Source: DASXTW01 sp046726275 (lineage in GTDB: Bacteria; Actinomycetota; UBA4738). From it: a DNA stretch of 62,870 bases. The number at the start of each line of letters is the position of its first letter. Positions within the stretch are counted from its first letter, which is position 1. The translations under genes were made by a program, and so were the position numbers. Under the pieces are notes generated by a model. The model saw only the letters and a list, made by a program, of their open reading frames with translations, made no database searches and was not told the DNA's origin. The stretch lies in assembly GCA_046726275.1 (NCBI GenBank), contig JBKPAF010000083.1, positions 1 to 62,870 on the forward strand, read 5' to 3'. Below are positions 1 to 11,007 of this stretch, in pieces.

Positions 1-1519
<1,519 letters not shown>

Positions 1520-1607
1520 GCCACCTCCTCCTTCTGGGCCTACCGCTTCGCTGCTTGAGGCCCTTGTGCTTGCTCTGCCTATACCTGGCGAATCTGCAGA
1601 GAGAATG

Positions 1608-1634
1608 CTAGCACTCAGAGCCCGGGAGTGCTAA
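1608..1634 (-). promoter_or_regulatory. CIRCE operator (HrcA binding site)
   Basis: Read on the minus strand this is TTAGCACTC, nine bases, GAGTGCTAG. It matches the 9-N9-9 inverted repeat consensus at 17 of 18 arm positions; only the outermost base differs. It sits upstream of groEL, the usual target of HrcA. The divergent gene at 1705 begins about 70 bases to the other side and could also be affected. hrcA is not in the window. Confidence 0.95.
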
Positions 1635-1704
1635 CGGCCAGCGAGCAGTCCGGCCCACCTCGCCCAGACCTGTGAGAGGCTTGGTCGGCAGGAGAGGAGA
1701 CGAC

Positions 1705-2091
1705 ATGGGAGACAAGTCGGGAGGAGACGAGAAAGAGACACGGAAAGCGTGGGATGAGGTCGGGCGGCAGTTTTCCGATGTCGGAAGGCAGATCGGGCAG
1801 CACTACCGGACCCTGGACAAGGAAACCCAGACCTCGGCGCAGAGCGAACGCCAGACCGTGAGCGACGCCATCAACAGGGTCATCGACGAGATGGACCACG
1901 CGTTCACTGGTCTGGGAAACGCCTTGCGCGATCCGCAGACCAAGGACAGCTTGAGCAAAGCGGCGAGATCACTGAGCGACGCCCTCGACGCCACGTTCTC
2001 TGGGATCGGACAGAAGCTCCGGCAGAAGAGCTCGAAGGACTCACCTGGCTCCTTGCCGACCGAAGAGCCGGGCACCAAAGACGATAGCTGA
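1705..2091 (+). CDS. small helical hypothetical protein
   Basis: 128 residues, no signal peptide or membrane segment. It is almost entirely charged and amphipathic helix (DEVGRQFSDVGRQIGQHY, then VSDAINRVIDEMDHAFTGLG), with a disordered Ser/Pro/Glu tail. The repeated spacing suggests a helical bundle or coiled coil. The ATG at 1705 is chosen because AGGAGAGGAG precedes it; an upstream in-frame start at 1672 lacks this. It is divergent from groEL with the CIRCE element between them, so a stress link is possible but only inferred. Proteins of this type occur in actinobacteria as uncharacterised families; I cannot name a function. Confidence 0.75.
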   Translation: MGDKSGGDEKETRKAWDEVGRQFSDVGRQIGQHYRTLDKETQTSAQSERQTVSDAINRVIDEMDHAFTGLGNALRDPQTKDSLSKAARSLSDALDATFSGIGQKLRQKSSKDSPGSLPTEEPGTKDDS

Positions 2092-2139
2092 GGCCTGCTC
2101 GCCGGCCCCTCGCCGCCGCGTGCCGACGCCCGTATCACC

Positions 2140-2168
2140 TTTCGACGGTGGCAAGCACCACTTATGCT
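2140..2168 (+). promoter_or_regulatory. possible sigma70-like promoter of the histidine kinase gene
   Basis: TTTCGA and TATGCT are separated by 17 bases and lie about 80 bases before the chosen GTG start at 2247. The match to consensus is moderate and was found by eye only. Confidence 0.25.
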
Positions 2169-2246
2169 CGTGTGGTCAGCCCTCTTTACCGAGTGCACCC
2201 CGCATCGGCACAATCGCCTCCTAAGTGCGGTGAAGGAGGCAGCGCC

Positions 2247-4520
2247 GTGAACGTGCGTGTCTCGAAGGTCGTATCTCGAGGACTCTTGGCCCTCGCCTTC
2301 CTGGTGATGGGAGCCACACTCCTCATCGCGCTGACCACGTTCCCCAGGCAGGTGCCCGGTCAGATCGTAGTGGTCCCGTCCGAGCGCACCGAATCCGTCG
2401 AGCACGCAGCGGAGCGGCTCCGCCGCAATCCTGAAGCGGAGACGGATCCCTCACTGGGGGACGCGCCGGCTGTCTGGAACGAGCTGGAAGAGCATCGAGC
2501 CGGCGGGGCGACGTTCACCGCGGATGTCTGGGACCCGTTCATCTGGATCTCGCTCGTGGTCATCCTGCTGTGGGTCGGGACCGGCGCCTTGATAGTTGGG
2601 CGGCAACCCAGGAACGCGGCCGGTTGGATCTTTGTGATCATCGGGCTGGGTTTCCTGATCGAGATCTTCGCCAACGCGCTGGTTGTGAAGGGCGTCAAGG
2701 TCGACCCCGGCTCGGTCCCTCTCTTGGACCTGTGGGCGATGGTGGCCGAATACGCGCTCCTCCCGATCGGTCTTCTCCCACTGTTGTTCCTGCTCTACCC
2801 GGATGGCCGACCGCCGACGCCCAGATGGCGGTGGGCGGGGCGGGCACTGTTCCTGGGCCTTGCCGTCGCCGCCATCGGATTCGTGCTTACTCCCGGCCCG
2901 CTCAACAACCTTGCCGACGCCGGAATCGTCTACTTCAACCCGACGGGGCTGCCCGCCCTCGCCGACGTGGCCGGGGGTATCACAGCCGTCGGCGCCGTGA
3001 CCGCTCTGGTCGCATCGTTCTTGACCATCCTCGCCGTTCGCGGTCGCTTCAGGCGCTCGCGCGGCGAGGAGCGACAGCAGCTTCGATGGCTCGTGTTCGT
3101 CGCCACGCTGGCCGGGGTGCTGTTCCTGATCCTGTTCGGACTGGGGGCCGTCATCTCCGACGGGTGGCGCGTCTTCGGGGTCGACTTCTTCGACGCGATG
3201 TTCATTCTCCTGGCGCTCGTACTGACGCTGGGGATCCCTGCCGCATACCTGATCGCGATCTTCAAGCATGGCCTGTGGGGACTGGACGTCGTCATCCGCA
3301 AAACCGTGCAATACGCGGTGCTGGTCGCGGCGTTCACGCTGCTCGCCGTGCTCGTCCTCCTCGCCATTCCCGCACTGGTCCTCGGGACCGGCTCGGACAT
3401 TTCCCCCGTTCCCGTGCTCGTCCTGGCCGCGCTCCTCGCCCTTGCCTTCACGTGGATCCGCGGACCCGCCAGGGCGCTGGCGAACCGGATCGTCTACGGA
3501 AAGCGAGCGACACCGTATGAGGTGCTGTCGGAGTTCTCCGATAACGTGGGAGAGACCTATTCGGCCGAGGACGTGGTCCCGCGGATGGCCGGACTGCTGG
3601 GCGAGGCGACCGGGGCCCGGGTGGCGCGAGTGTGGTTGCGCCTGGGGTCGGAGTTTCGCCCGGCGGCTGCGTGGCCCGCTGACGCCGAAGCCCGGGGGCC
3701 GGTCAGGGCTGCCGCAGATGAGCTGCCGGACTTCGATCTCGAGGTGGCCTTCGAGGTGCGCCACCAGGGAGACCTTCTCGGAGCCCTGACGCTGGCCATG
3801 CCCCCGAACGACCCGATGAACCCCACCAAAGAACGGCTTGCGCGCGACCTGGCGGGACAGGCCGGACTGGTGCTTCGGAATGCCCGGCTGATAGAGGAGC
3901 TGCGCGCGTCGCGACAGCGACTGGTCGTTGCCCAGGACGAGGAGCGCCGGAGGATCGAGCGAAACATTCACGACGGCGCACAACAGGAGCTGGTTGCCCT
4001 CGGCGTGCAGCTTGGACTGGCACAGAAGCTCGCCTCGGATGCCGCGCCCAAGGTGGCCGAACTCTTGGACCGCTTGCGGGAGCAAGCCACCGGAGCCCTG
4101 GACAACCTTCGCGACCTGGCCAGGGGGATCTACCCACCACTTCTCGCCGATCAGGGTCTGGCGACGGCGCTCTCCGCCCAGATTCGAAAGGCCCCCGTGC
4201 CCGTTGATCTCGAAGCCGATGACATCGGCCGCTATCGACAGGAGGTAGAGGCGGCCGTGTATTTCTCCACCCTCGAGGCCCTCCAGAACGTGGCCAAGTA
4301 CGCGAAGGCTTCGACGGCCACCGTCAAGCTGTGGGCACGAGACTCCACTCTCAGCTTCTCAGTGACCGATGATGGGGTGGGATTCGATCCATCCTCCACC
4401 GATTACGGCACGGGCCTGCAGGGCATCGACGATCGCCTCGCGGCTCTGGGCGGAGAAGTGCAAGTGCGATCGAGGCCAGGGTCAGGGACCAGCATCCTCG
4501 GATGGGTCCCCATCGTCTAG
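2247..4520 (+). CDS. membrane sensor histidine kinase, NarL/DesK-type (HisKA_3)
   Basis: 757-residue sensor kinase. The N-terminal half has roughly ten hydrophobic segments, then a linker with the motif YGKRATPYEVLSEFS and a GAF-like region. A HisKA_3 dimerisation domain follows, with the phospho-acceptor His in RRIERNIHDGAQQELVAL. The HATPase domain shows an N box (ALEALQNVAKYAKA), G1 box (TDDGVGFDP) and G2 box (GTGLQGIDDRLAALGG). This class normally phosphorylates a LuxR/NarL-type response regulator, but none is adjacent. GTG at 2247 is preferred because GAAGGAGG lies just upstream; an in-frame start at 2148 has no ribosome site. The 3' end overlaps the convergent peptidase gene by four bases. 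It is a paralogue of the kinase at 6331-8421. The ligand is unknown. Confidence 0.93.
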   Translation: MNVRVSKVVSRGLLALAFLVMGATLLIALTTFPRQVPGQIVVVPSERTESVEHAAERLRRNPEAETDPSLGDAPAVWNELEEHRAGGATFTADVWDPFIWISLVVILLWVGTGALIVGRQPRNAAGWIFVIIGLGFLIEIFANALVVKGVKVDPGSVPLLDLWAMVAEYALLPIGLLPLLFLLYPDGRPPTPRWRWAGRALFLGLAVAAIGFVLTPGPLNNLADAGIVYFNPTGLPALADVAGGITAVGAVTALVASFLTILAVRGRFRRSRGEERQQLRWLVFVATLAGVLFLILFGLGAVISDGWRVFGVDFFDAMFILLALVLTLGIPAAYLIAIFKHGLWGLDVVIRKTVQYAVLVAAFTLLAVLVLLAIPALVLGTGSDISPVPVLVLAALLALAFTWIRGPARALANRIVYGKRATPYEVLSEFSDNVGETYSAEDVVPRMAGLLGEATGARVARVWLRLGSEFRPAAAWPADAEARGPVRAAADELPDFDLEVAFEVRHQGDLLGALTLAMPPNDPMNPTKERLARDLAGQAGLVLRNARLIEELRASRQRLVVAQDEERRRIERNIHDGAQQELVALGVQLGLAQKLASDAAPKVAELLDRLREQATGALDNLRDLARGIYPPLLADQGLATALSAQIRKAPVPVDLEADDIGRYRQEVEAAVYFSTLEALQNVAKYAKASTATVKLWARDSTLSFSVTDDGVGFDPSSTDYGTGLQGIDDRLAALGGEVQVRSRPGSGTSILGWVPIV

Positions 4521-5299
4521 TTCCCGGTCCACGAGAAGTGCATGTAGTCCTTGCCACTACTCCAGTACCCGCCCCACACCCAGCCGATCGAGGCGAAAGC
4601 CCGCACTACAGCGTCGCCTGCCCGGATCATCCCGGGCCGCCGGAGCGAGCGGTTCCGATAGCGCCGCGCGTGATTGTTCTTGACGAACCCGTCGGCCGCC
4701 ACGTACGGGTTCTCGATCGGATTGATGTCGATAGCCAGTCCATAGGCGTGCTGCGACCACCTTGCGAGCGCACCGCGCGGGGTAAGCACCGGCCGGCAGT
4801 TGAAGCTCACCGTGTAGTCCCGCCGGTCGTTCGGGTCGTCGTCCTGGGGTCCGCGGTAAGGGACGGCAAGATGCATCTCCTTGATCCGGAATCGGGCTCG
4901 GAAGATCGTGCGGAACACGCGGACCACGTCGCGGGCCGCCCGGGCATTGACGACCATCTGTCCCTCGTGGACCCGACCGTCGAAGCCCCAGTAGCGAAGC
5001 GTGAGGAGGCGAAGATCGCCAAGCGGGACCGGGCAGCCCTTGCGCCAGGTCCTTCCCCGCATATCCGCGGCCAGTTCGCGGGGAATACCCGACACGGTGC
5101 CCACGAAGAGGGCCGGAAGGGCTGTGGGAGACGGCGAATGGGCCGACGGAGATGTGTCCGGTGTCTGGGGCGCGGACGTCGCCGATGTAGGTGAGGGGCG
5201 TTCCCTGGCCGAGACCTTCGTCTCCGCGACCTGCGAGCAGGCGACCGCGAACAGCGACACGGCTGCGGCCAGCAAGACCAGCTTTCTGACGGTGTGCAC
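4517..5299 (-). CDS. D-Ala-D-Ala carboxypeptidase-like lipoprotein (peptidase M15, VanY-like)
   Basis: 260 residues. A short signal peptide ends at a lipobox with Cys21, followed by a Ser/Pro/Thr-rich tether of about 40 residues. The C-terminal domain has the M15 zinc motif SQHAYGLAIDINP (His184, Asp191) and DYMHFSW (Asp251, His254), as in enzymes that trim peptidoglycan stem peptides. It should act outside the membrane on the cell wall. GTG start; the LLM oxidoreductase gene ends 10 bases upstream on the same strand, so co-transcription is likely though no functional link is evident. Substrate (D-Ala-D-Ala or another bond) cannot be told from sequence. Confidence 0.88.
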   Translation of the reverse strand: MHTVRKLVLLAAAVSLFAVACSQVAETKVSARERPSPTSATSAPQTPDTSPSAHSPSPTALPALFVGTVSGIPRELAADMRGRTWRKGCPVPLGDLRLLTLRYWGFDGRVHEGQMVVNARAARDVVRVFRTIFRARFRIKEMHLAVPYRGPQDDDPNDRRDYTVSFNCRPVLTPRGALARWSQHAYGLAIDINPIENPYVAADGFVKNNHARRYRNRSLRRPGMIRAGDAVVRAFASIGWVWGGYWSSGKDYMHFSWTGN

Positions 5300-5309
5300 G
5301 TCTCGGCGC

Positions 5310-6290
5310 CTACGCGAGCAGCTTCGAGAGGGTCTGACCGGCCAGCGCGACCGGCTCCAGGTCCTGAGCCCGCCACATGTTGAAGATCAACCCGTCCAGG
5401 CCCGCATCCAGCAGGCCCTGCGCCTTCTCGGCAACCTCCTCGGGGTCTCCAACGATCTGCGACATCTGGAAGTACTCGTCGGGCAGCCCTCGGGCCGCCT
5501 TGAGCTCGGCGGCGCGGCGCTCGGCCTCGTCGTGGGTCGGCGCGAGGACCAATCCGCCCAGCCTGGTCTTCGTGATCCCCGCGGGATCCCGGCCGACCTC
5601 CTCGCAATGACGATTGAGTACCTCCAGTTTGTGCTTCACGACCTCCGCGTTCCCGAATAGGTTGCAGGCATCTCCGTACTTGGCAACCAACCGAAGGGTC
5701 TTCCTCTCGCCGCTACCTCCGATCAGGATCGGCGGCCCGCCCTGCTGGATCGGTCGCGGGAAGTTGAGAGCCTCCTCGATCGTGTAGTGCTTGCCCTGGA
5801 ACGAGGGAGCCTCCTCGGTGAACATCGCCTGGCAGATCTGGAGGGCCTCCTCGAGCCGCTCGAACCGCTCCCGCACGGGTGGAAAGTCGAATCCGTAGCC
5901 GCGGTGTTCGTCCTCGTTCCACGCCGCTCCGAGCCCCAGGATAGCGCGGCCCGACGAGACGATATCGAGCGTGGTGACCATCTTGGCGAGCATCGCTGGA
6001 TTGCGGTAGGTCACACCTGTCACCAGCGCGCCCAGCCGCACCTGGGAGGTCCGGGCGGCGATCCCGCCGAGCACGGTGTAGCACTCGAACATCGGCTCGG
6101 TCGGCTTCCCGATGAAACGGATCTGGTAGAAGTGATCCATCACCCACACCGAGTCGAACCCTGCCTCCTCGGCGGTGATGGCGATCTCGGCGATGCGCCC
6201 AAACAGATCAGTGTCGGGAACTCCTGGGTACGAAAAACTGGGGATCTGCAGGCCGAGGCGCGTGACCGGGCGGCCGTCAGGCAGGCTCAT
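5310..6290 (-). CDS. LLM-class flavin-dependent oxidoreductase, F420-type
   Basis: 326-residue luciferase-like TIM-barrel protein. Typical family segments are visible: FDSVWVMDHFYQ, ARTSQVRLGALVTGVTYRNP, LDIVSSGRAILGLGAAWNEDE and GPPILIGGSGERKTLRLVAKYGD. This subgroup in actinobacteria generally uses coenzyme F420 rather than FMN; that is family knowledge and not proved here. ATG at 6290 is chosen because GGAAGGAG lies seven to eight bases upstream; a GTG 15 bases earlier overlaps that ribosome site. Substrate unknown. It lies between the second histidine kinase and the M15 peptidase on the same strand. Confidence 0.9.
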   Translation of the reverse strand: MSLPDGRPVTRLGLQIPSFSYPGVPDTDLFGRIAEIAITAEEAGFDSVWVMDHFYQIRFIGKPTEPMFECYTVLGGIAARTSQVRLGALVTGVTYRNPAMLAKMVTTLDIVSSGRAILGLGAAWNEDEHRGYGFDFPPVRERFERLEEALQICQAMFTEEAPSFQGKHYTIEEALNFPRPIQQGGPPILIGGSGERKTLRLVAKYGDACNLFGNAEVVKHKLEVLNRHCEEVGRDPAGITKTRLGGLVLAPTHDEAERRAAELKAARGLPDEYFQMSQIVGDPEEVAEKAQGLLDAGLDGLIFNMWRAQDLEPVALAGQTLSKLLA

Positions 6291-6330
6291 CGGATCTCCT
6301 TCCACCGGGTATCCAGTCGGAGCATCCAGC

Positions 6331-8421
6331 CTAACTGCTGCCCAGGGAAATCCGTCCGTGCTCCCTCGATGCCACCGGGACGGCCCCCCGGACGATCGTT
6401 CCCTCCCCGGGCGACGACGTCACGGCGAACGTCCCGCCCAGAGCCGCCAGGCGGTCGGCCATGCCCTGCAGGCCGGTGCCATACCCCCGCGCCTGCGGAT
6501 CGAAGCCCTCGCCGTCGTCGGCCACTTCGAAGACGAGGGCACCGTCCTCCTCCCGCAGGCGAATCTCGGCGCGCGTGGCCCCGGCGTACTTGGCCACGTT
6601 CTGAAGCGCTTCGAGCGCACAGAAGTACACGGCCGCCTCGGCGTCCTGCGGGTATCTCGAGATGCCGTCGGATTCGATCCGGATGGGCACCGCTGCCTTC
6701 CGACCTTGGGCCTCCAATGCGGCTACCAGTCCGTGGTCGGCGAGGAGTGGCGGGTAGATGCCCCTGGCCAGGTCCCGGAGGTTCTCCATGGCGTCCTGCG
6801 TCTCCGACTGGAGCTCTACAAGCATCTCGTCGGCCCGCTCCACGTCCTTCCGGAACATGGCCCGAACGATGGTGAGCTTCACGGACAGCGCGACCAACTG
6901 CTGTTGGGCGCCGTCGTGGATGTTCCGCTCCAGCCGCCGCCGCCCCTCGTCCTGCGCTCTGACCAGGCGCTGTCTGGATGCTCGGAGCTCCTCGATCAGG
7001 CGGACGTTTCGGAGCACCAGCCCTGCCTGCGAGGCAAGGTCCGTGATGAGCTTCTCCTCGGCCGGCGTGAGCGGTTCGTTGGGCGGCTTGTCGATGCTCA
7101 GGGCCCCCAGGAGCTCGCCCTGGTCGCGGACGGGCATGAACGCCGCCGCTCCGGGCAGCGGGGGCAGGTCCTCGCCCTGCCCGGGCAGTGGCGGAAGGGG
7201 CCCTGCCTCCGTCGGCCAGGACGCGGCTGGTTGGAGCTCCGCTCCCACTCGGATCCACACCACCGCCCGGGTGGCCCCGGTCCCTTCGCCGAGGATTTCC
7301 GCCATGCGCGAGGGCAGGTCCTCCGTGGCGAACGCGCTCGTCATCCGCTCGGAGAACTCGGACAGGACTTCATACGGGGTGGCCCGCTTTCCGTACACGA
7401 GCCTGTTGGCGAGGTGACGAGCCCGTTCGCGCACCGGATGGAAGGCCACGGCGATCAGGACGGCGGCGATCACCGTCAGGAGGGTGTTGGCCCGAGATCC
7501 CACGAGGGCCCCGATCCCCACCACGACGGCGACGTACACCGCGGTGAAGAACGCGGCCAGCGCGCCGAAGACGACAGCCTTGTTGATCACGATGTCGATG
7601 TCGTACAGGCGGTACTTCAGGATGGCTACGGCGATGCCGCCGAACAGCGCTACCGACGCCAGGGTCACCAGCAGCGTGATCACGACGTTGTCGACGAAGA
7701 CCTGAACGACAAGGGTGGCCGCGAAGAAGGCTGCAGCGGCGACAAACCACTTGAGCTGCTGTCGCTCCTCTCCGCGCGAATTCTTGAAGCGGATGACCGC
7801 GGAGGCCAGCCCAAGAAGGATGGAGCCCATGATCGCGAAGAACGACGCGTTCAACAGTGGGACCAGCCCTTGGGCCGAGGCGGGCCAGTCCTTGGTGTCC
7901 GGGGTCAGGGGATGGGACCAGAGGAATGATGCGGCCAGGAGCGCGACCAGAACCATCCCGCCCCAACAGGCAGCTGCGAACCAGACAACCGGTCGCCAGC
8001 GCCGAGAGTGAGGTCTCCCGGTCGGGAACAGGAGGAAGAGGAAGGGGACCGCGCCGACGCCCAGAGACCAACTCCATGTCGCGAACCAGCCGAGCAGGTA
8101 CGGGGCTGGCAGTGACCCTGGGTTGATCACCAGGCCGTACGCGACGTACGCCGATCCGAAGTTCGATAGCCCCAGACCCAGCCCGGCCAGCAGGAAGAGC
8201 CAGCCCAGCGAGATATCGGGACGACGGGCGGCCACCAGCGCTCCGATCACAGGGAGCAGGAGGATGGTGAGGTTGTCGAGGATGTCTGCCGGACCGGACT
8301 CGAAGCCCGGAGGAAGCTTGCCCGCCGGGGAGATCAATTGGAGGACCACCCCCGCCAGGATGATCAGCATCGAGAAGGCCCCCACCGACCAGGCAAGTCG
8401 AGTGGCTGCTCGTCGCTTCAC
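6331..8421 (-). CDS. membrane sensor histidine kinase, NarL/DesK-type (paralogue)
   Basis: 696 residues with the same plan as the kinase at 2247-4520: about nine to ten N-terminal hydrophobic segments, the linker YGKRATPYEVLSEFS, a GAF-like sensor region, HisKA_3 with RRLERNIHDGAQQQLVAL, and an HATPase domain (ALEALQNVAKYAGA, DDGEGFDP, GTGLQGMADRLAALGG). The catalytic modules are closely alike and the membrane halves more diverged, which suggests duplication followed by a change of signal. GTG start at 8421 with GGAG upstream. No response regulator is adjacent. It follows the oxidase gene on the same strand after a 154-base gap. Confidence 0.93.
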   Translation of the reverse strand: MKRRAATRLAWSVGAFSMLIILAGVVLQLISPAGKLPPGFESGPADILDNLTILLLPVIGALVAARRPDISLGWLFLLAGLGLGLSNFGSAYVAYGLVINPGSLPAPYLLGWFATWSWSLGVGAVPFLFLLFPTGRPHSRRWRPVVWFAAACWGGMVLVALLAASFLWSHPLTPDTKDWPASAQGLVPLLNASFFAIMGSILLGLASAVIRFKNSRGEERQQLKWFVAAAAFFAATLVVQVFVDNVVITLLVTLASVALFGGIAVAILKYRLYDIDIVINKAVVFGALAAFFTAVYVAVVVGIGALVGSRANTLLTVIAAVLIAVAFHPVRERARHLANRLVYGKRATPYEVLSEFSERMTSAFATEDLPSRMAEILGEGTGATRAVVWIRVGAELQPAASWPTEAGPLPPLPGQGEDLPPLPGAAAFMPVRDQGELLGALSIDKPPNEPLTPAEEKLITDLASQAGLVLRNVRLIEELRASRQRLVRAQDEGRRRLERNIHDGAQQQLVALSVKLTIVRAMFRKDVERADEMLVELQSETQDAMENLRDLARGIYPPLLADHGLVAALEAQGRKAAVPIRIESDGISRYPQDAEAAVYFCALEALQNVAKYAGATRAEIRLREEDGALVFEVADDGEGFDPQARGYGTGLQGMADRLAALGGTFAVTSSPGEGTIVRGAVPVASREHGRISLGSS

Positions 8422-8575
8422 CTGCCAGCTCCGTCTGTTTCACGCATGGGCGTGTCCTCCTGCTTGCACATTGTCCCTGGTCCCCCGGAGCGCCGAAAAG
8501 GGGGTCGGCGCGATTCATCCCAGGGCCCAGCCTCCCCCCCAGATCGGTGCTACCACGACCAGTCCGAAAGAGTGA

Positions 8576-9718
8576 TCACGGACTCGAGGAGGCGAACCGG
8601 GAGAGCTTGAACAGCTCGAGGTCGTGCCGGGTATGGCCTTGCTGGGCGAGGTCCGCCATGATCTCCCCCACCACGCTGCAGAACTTGTAGCCGTGTCCGG
8701 AGCATGCGGAGGCGATCACGACCTGCGGATGCTCTGGATGGAAGTCCAGGATGAAGTGCTCGTCCGGCGTATTGGTGAACAGGCACGCCTTCAGGGCGAC
8801 GGTCGGACCCTCCCCGTCGGGGAAGTACCGGCGGGCGAACTCCCGAAGGATCCGCTCGTCCTTCTCGTTCGGCTCCCGGTCCATGGCGTCGGGGTCCACG
8901 CGCTCCTCCAGGTGGTGGTAGCGGCCGAATTTGAAGCCGGGGATCCCCCACTCCGGGAAGCCGTAGTAGTGCCCCTCCTCGACCTGGGTGTTGAAGACGG
9001 GGAACGCCCCCAACGCGAACCGTTCGGGCCGCGTTGGCTGGAGCCACGCCAGGACCTGCCGTTCGGGGACTGCCAGCGCCGCCATCTGGGGCACGAGCTT
9101 CCCGATCCATGAGCCTGCACACACGATCAGTCGCCCCGCCTCATACCGATCGCGGTCGGTCCGGACCCACACCCCCTCGTGAAGGGGTCCCCACTCCAGC
9201 GCTTGCTCCCGCCAGTGAAGCTCGGCTCCGGCTGCGCGGCCTTGGCGAACATAGGCGAGGATGCACTCCTCCGCAGCGAGGAAGCCACCGTCCGGCTGAT
9301 ACACCAGCCGATGATCGGGGGGAAGCCTGAAAGCCGGCCACCGCCGGTTGATCTCCTGGCCTGAGAGGACGTCGTGCCGAAGGTGATGCAGCTCGGCGGC
9401 GTGCTTCGCACCGGCAAAGACTTGACCCTCCGGCAGCCCTCCCTCGAGACTGCCCGTTGTGTAGAGGAGCTGCCCGCCGTGCAGGTTCTCGAGCTCGCGC
9501 CAGAGTTCGTAGGCACGCAGGAGGAGCGGGACGTAGCTGGGATGCTCCGAATAGGCGAGCCGGATGATCCGGTTCACGCCGTGCGAAGAGCCGTAGGAAT
9601 GAAGGACATCGAAGCGCTCGAGGCCGAGGACCCGCCACCCCCGACGGGCCAGGTGGAAGGCCGACGCGCTCCCCATCCCCCCCAAGCCCAGCACGATGGC
9701 ATCGAACCGCTCGGCCAC
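8576..9718 (-). CDS. monomeric sarcosine oxidase / N-methyltryptophan oxidase family flavoenzyme
   Basis: 380 residues, the normal length for the MSOX/SolA family, which oxidatively demethylates N-methyl amino acids with release of formaldehyde and hydrogen peroxide. The FAD-binding GLGGMG motif is at residues 11-16, followed by the Glu of LGLERFD and the SSHGVNRIIR segment. Cys312 in ACLFTNTPDE matches the cysteine that binds FAD covalently in sarcosine oxidase, Lys263 in GFKFGRYH matches the oxygen-activating lysine, and SGHGYKFCS is the C-terminal signature. GTG start with a weak ribosome site. The actual substrate (sarcosine, N-methyltryptophan or another secondary amine) is undecided. 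Confidence 0.9.
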   Translation of the reverse strand: MAERFDAIVLGLGGMGSASAFHLARRGWRVLGLERFDVLHSYGSSHGVNRIIRLAYSEHPSYVPLLLRAYELWRELENLHGGQLLYTTGSLEGGLPEGQVFAGAKHAAELHHLRHDVLSGQEINRRWPAFRLPPDHRLVYQPDGGFLAAEECILAYVRQGRAAGAELHWREQALEWGPLHEGVWVRTDRDRYEAGRLIVCAGSWIGKLVPQMAALAVPERQVLAWLQPTRPERFALGAFPVFNTQVEEGHYYGFPEWGIPGFKFGRYHHLEERVDPDAMDREPNEKDERILREFARRYFPDGEGPTVALKACLFTNTPDEHFILDFHPEHPQVVIASACSGHGYKFCSVVGEIMADLAQQGHTRHDLELFKLSRFASSSP

Positions 9719-9727
9719 GGGCGGACT

Positions 9728-10936
9728 CTATCCGATGTCCGTGCTGGACCTCCCCGGGATCGATCCGGCGGGCCTCACCTGTTTGGGACGCTCGAAACGA
9801 CCGAATATCGCCACCAGTCCCACCAGGAAGACGGCCGGAAGCAGCTCCCACAGCGGACGCTCGATCCACCACGAGGCCGTGGTATCGCCCTGCTGCCCCA
9901 GGCCCAACGGCCACAGCAGGAGCACGGCGATCAGGAACGCCGTCATGTGCCACAGGAACAGCGTCATCACGATGGTGTTGGTGAAGACGACGGCCTTCCA
10001 CACCCTGGCCCGCTCCAGCCATCGCGCGAGCACAGGCCGGACGAGCATCGCCGCTCCGATGGACCACACGGCCATGGCCAGCATCATCAGTGTCGGCGGA
10101 TTGGTGTTCGTGATCGTTCCCACGTCCGTGCCCAGGAGGCTTCGGGGATAGACGCTGACACCGGGGAAGAACCGGTACAGGTTGGTCAGGGCCATCATCG
10201 TGGCGATCCCCACCACGGCCATGGCCACGAACACCCTCCTGGGGAGTCGGGCGAGCCGTCCGTCCGCATAGAAGTACCCGAGCTCATGCGGCACAAGGAA
10301 CACCAACCAGACGTTCGCCTGACCGATCCATTCGACGTTCGCACCGAAACGAACGACGTCCACCGCGACCGCCCCGATGGCGAGCGCGATGGGGACGGCC
10401 ACGTCGAACCGACGGTGCAGCCATAACGTCAGCGGGCTGGCCATCACCACAACGAAGTACACGGCCAGGAACCAGAGCGGCCCGAACGGGACCGTCGCTC
10501 CAGGAGGGCGAACGCCGCGGAGCAGGCCGGTTCCCCCCACGTCCATGAGGTGGAGGATGATCTCGATGACGACCCAGACACCGACGAAGATCGCCGATGG
10601 TTTCAGTAGCCTGACGGCACGACTCCACAGGAAGGCCCCGGTGGAGCGTCCCTGGCGACGAAAGGACTGGTACCCGACGTAATTGGCGAACCCTCCGACG
10701 AAGAAGACAGCGGGATGACCTGCAGGAACCAGGTGGCGATCCACAGCCAGCCGGTGAGCCCGATAGCGCTGACGGTTCCGATCTTGCCGCCACGCCACCA
10801 GATCACCCCGATGAACCAGTGGCCGAAGACGACCACGACGATGCTGGCCGCGCGGAAGAAGTCAACGACCCGGTCACGGCTCGCGGGGGGTCGCCGCGAC
10901 CACGTCGTCGAGCTTTACAGTCCTGGGTCGACCCAT
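9728..10936 (-). pseudogene. acyltransferase-3 family membrane protein, frame broken twice
   Basis: Multi-spanning O-acyltransferase (OafA/NodX-like). Reading leftwards, translation from ATG 10936 gives MGRPRTVKLDDVVAATP. The frame must change in a run of six G (10885-10890, plus strand) to reach ASRDRVVDFFRAAS and FGHWFIGVIWWRGG. It must change again near 10711, where one base seems to be missing, to go from TWFLQVIP to AVFFVGGFANYVGYQSF. The remaining 320 or so residues are intact, with about nine membrane segments. The His of the FGHW motif, conserved in this family, is present. The flanking peptides on both sides of each break are colinear with the family, so this is one gene with two indels: a recent pseudogene or sequencing/assembly errors. 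The homopolymer favours the latter for the first break. Confidence 0.75.
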
Positions 10937-11007
10937 GGGCCTTGTATCGGCGCGCGGCGGCGCCGGGCACAGCATAGGGGGGTGTCGAGGATGAATTCGA
11001 GACGGCT

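Noticed and set aside
1520..1700. A groES gene next to groEL
   Set aside because: The space upstream holds only the CIRCE region and a divergent gene; no GroES-like frame occurs.
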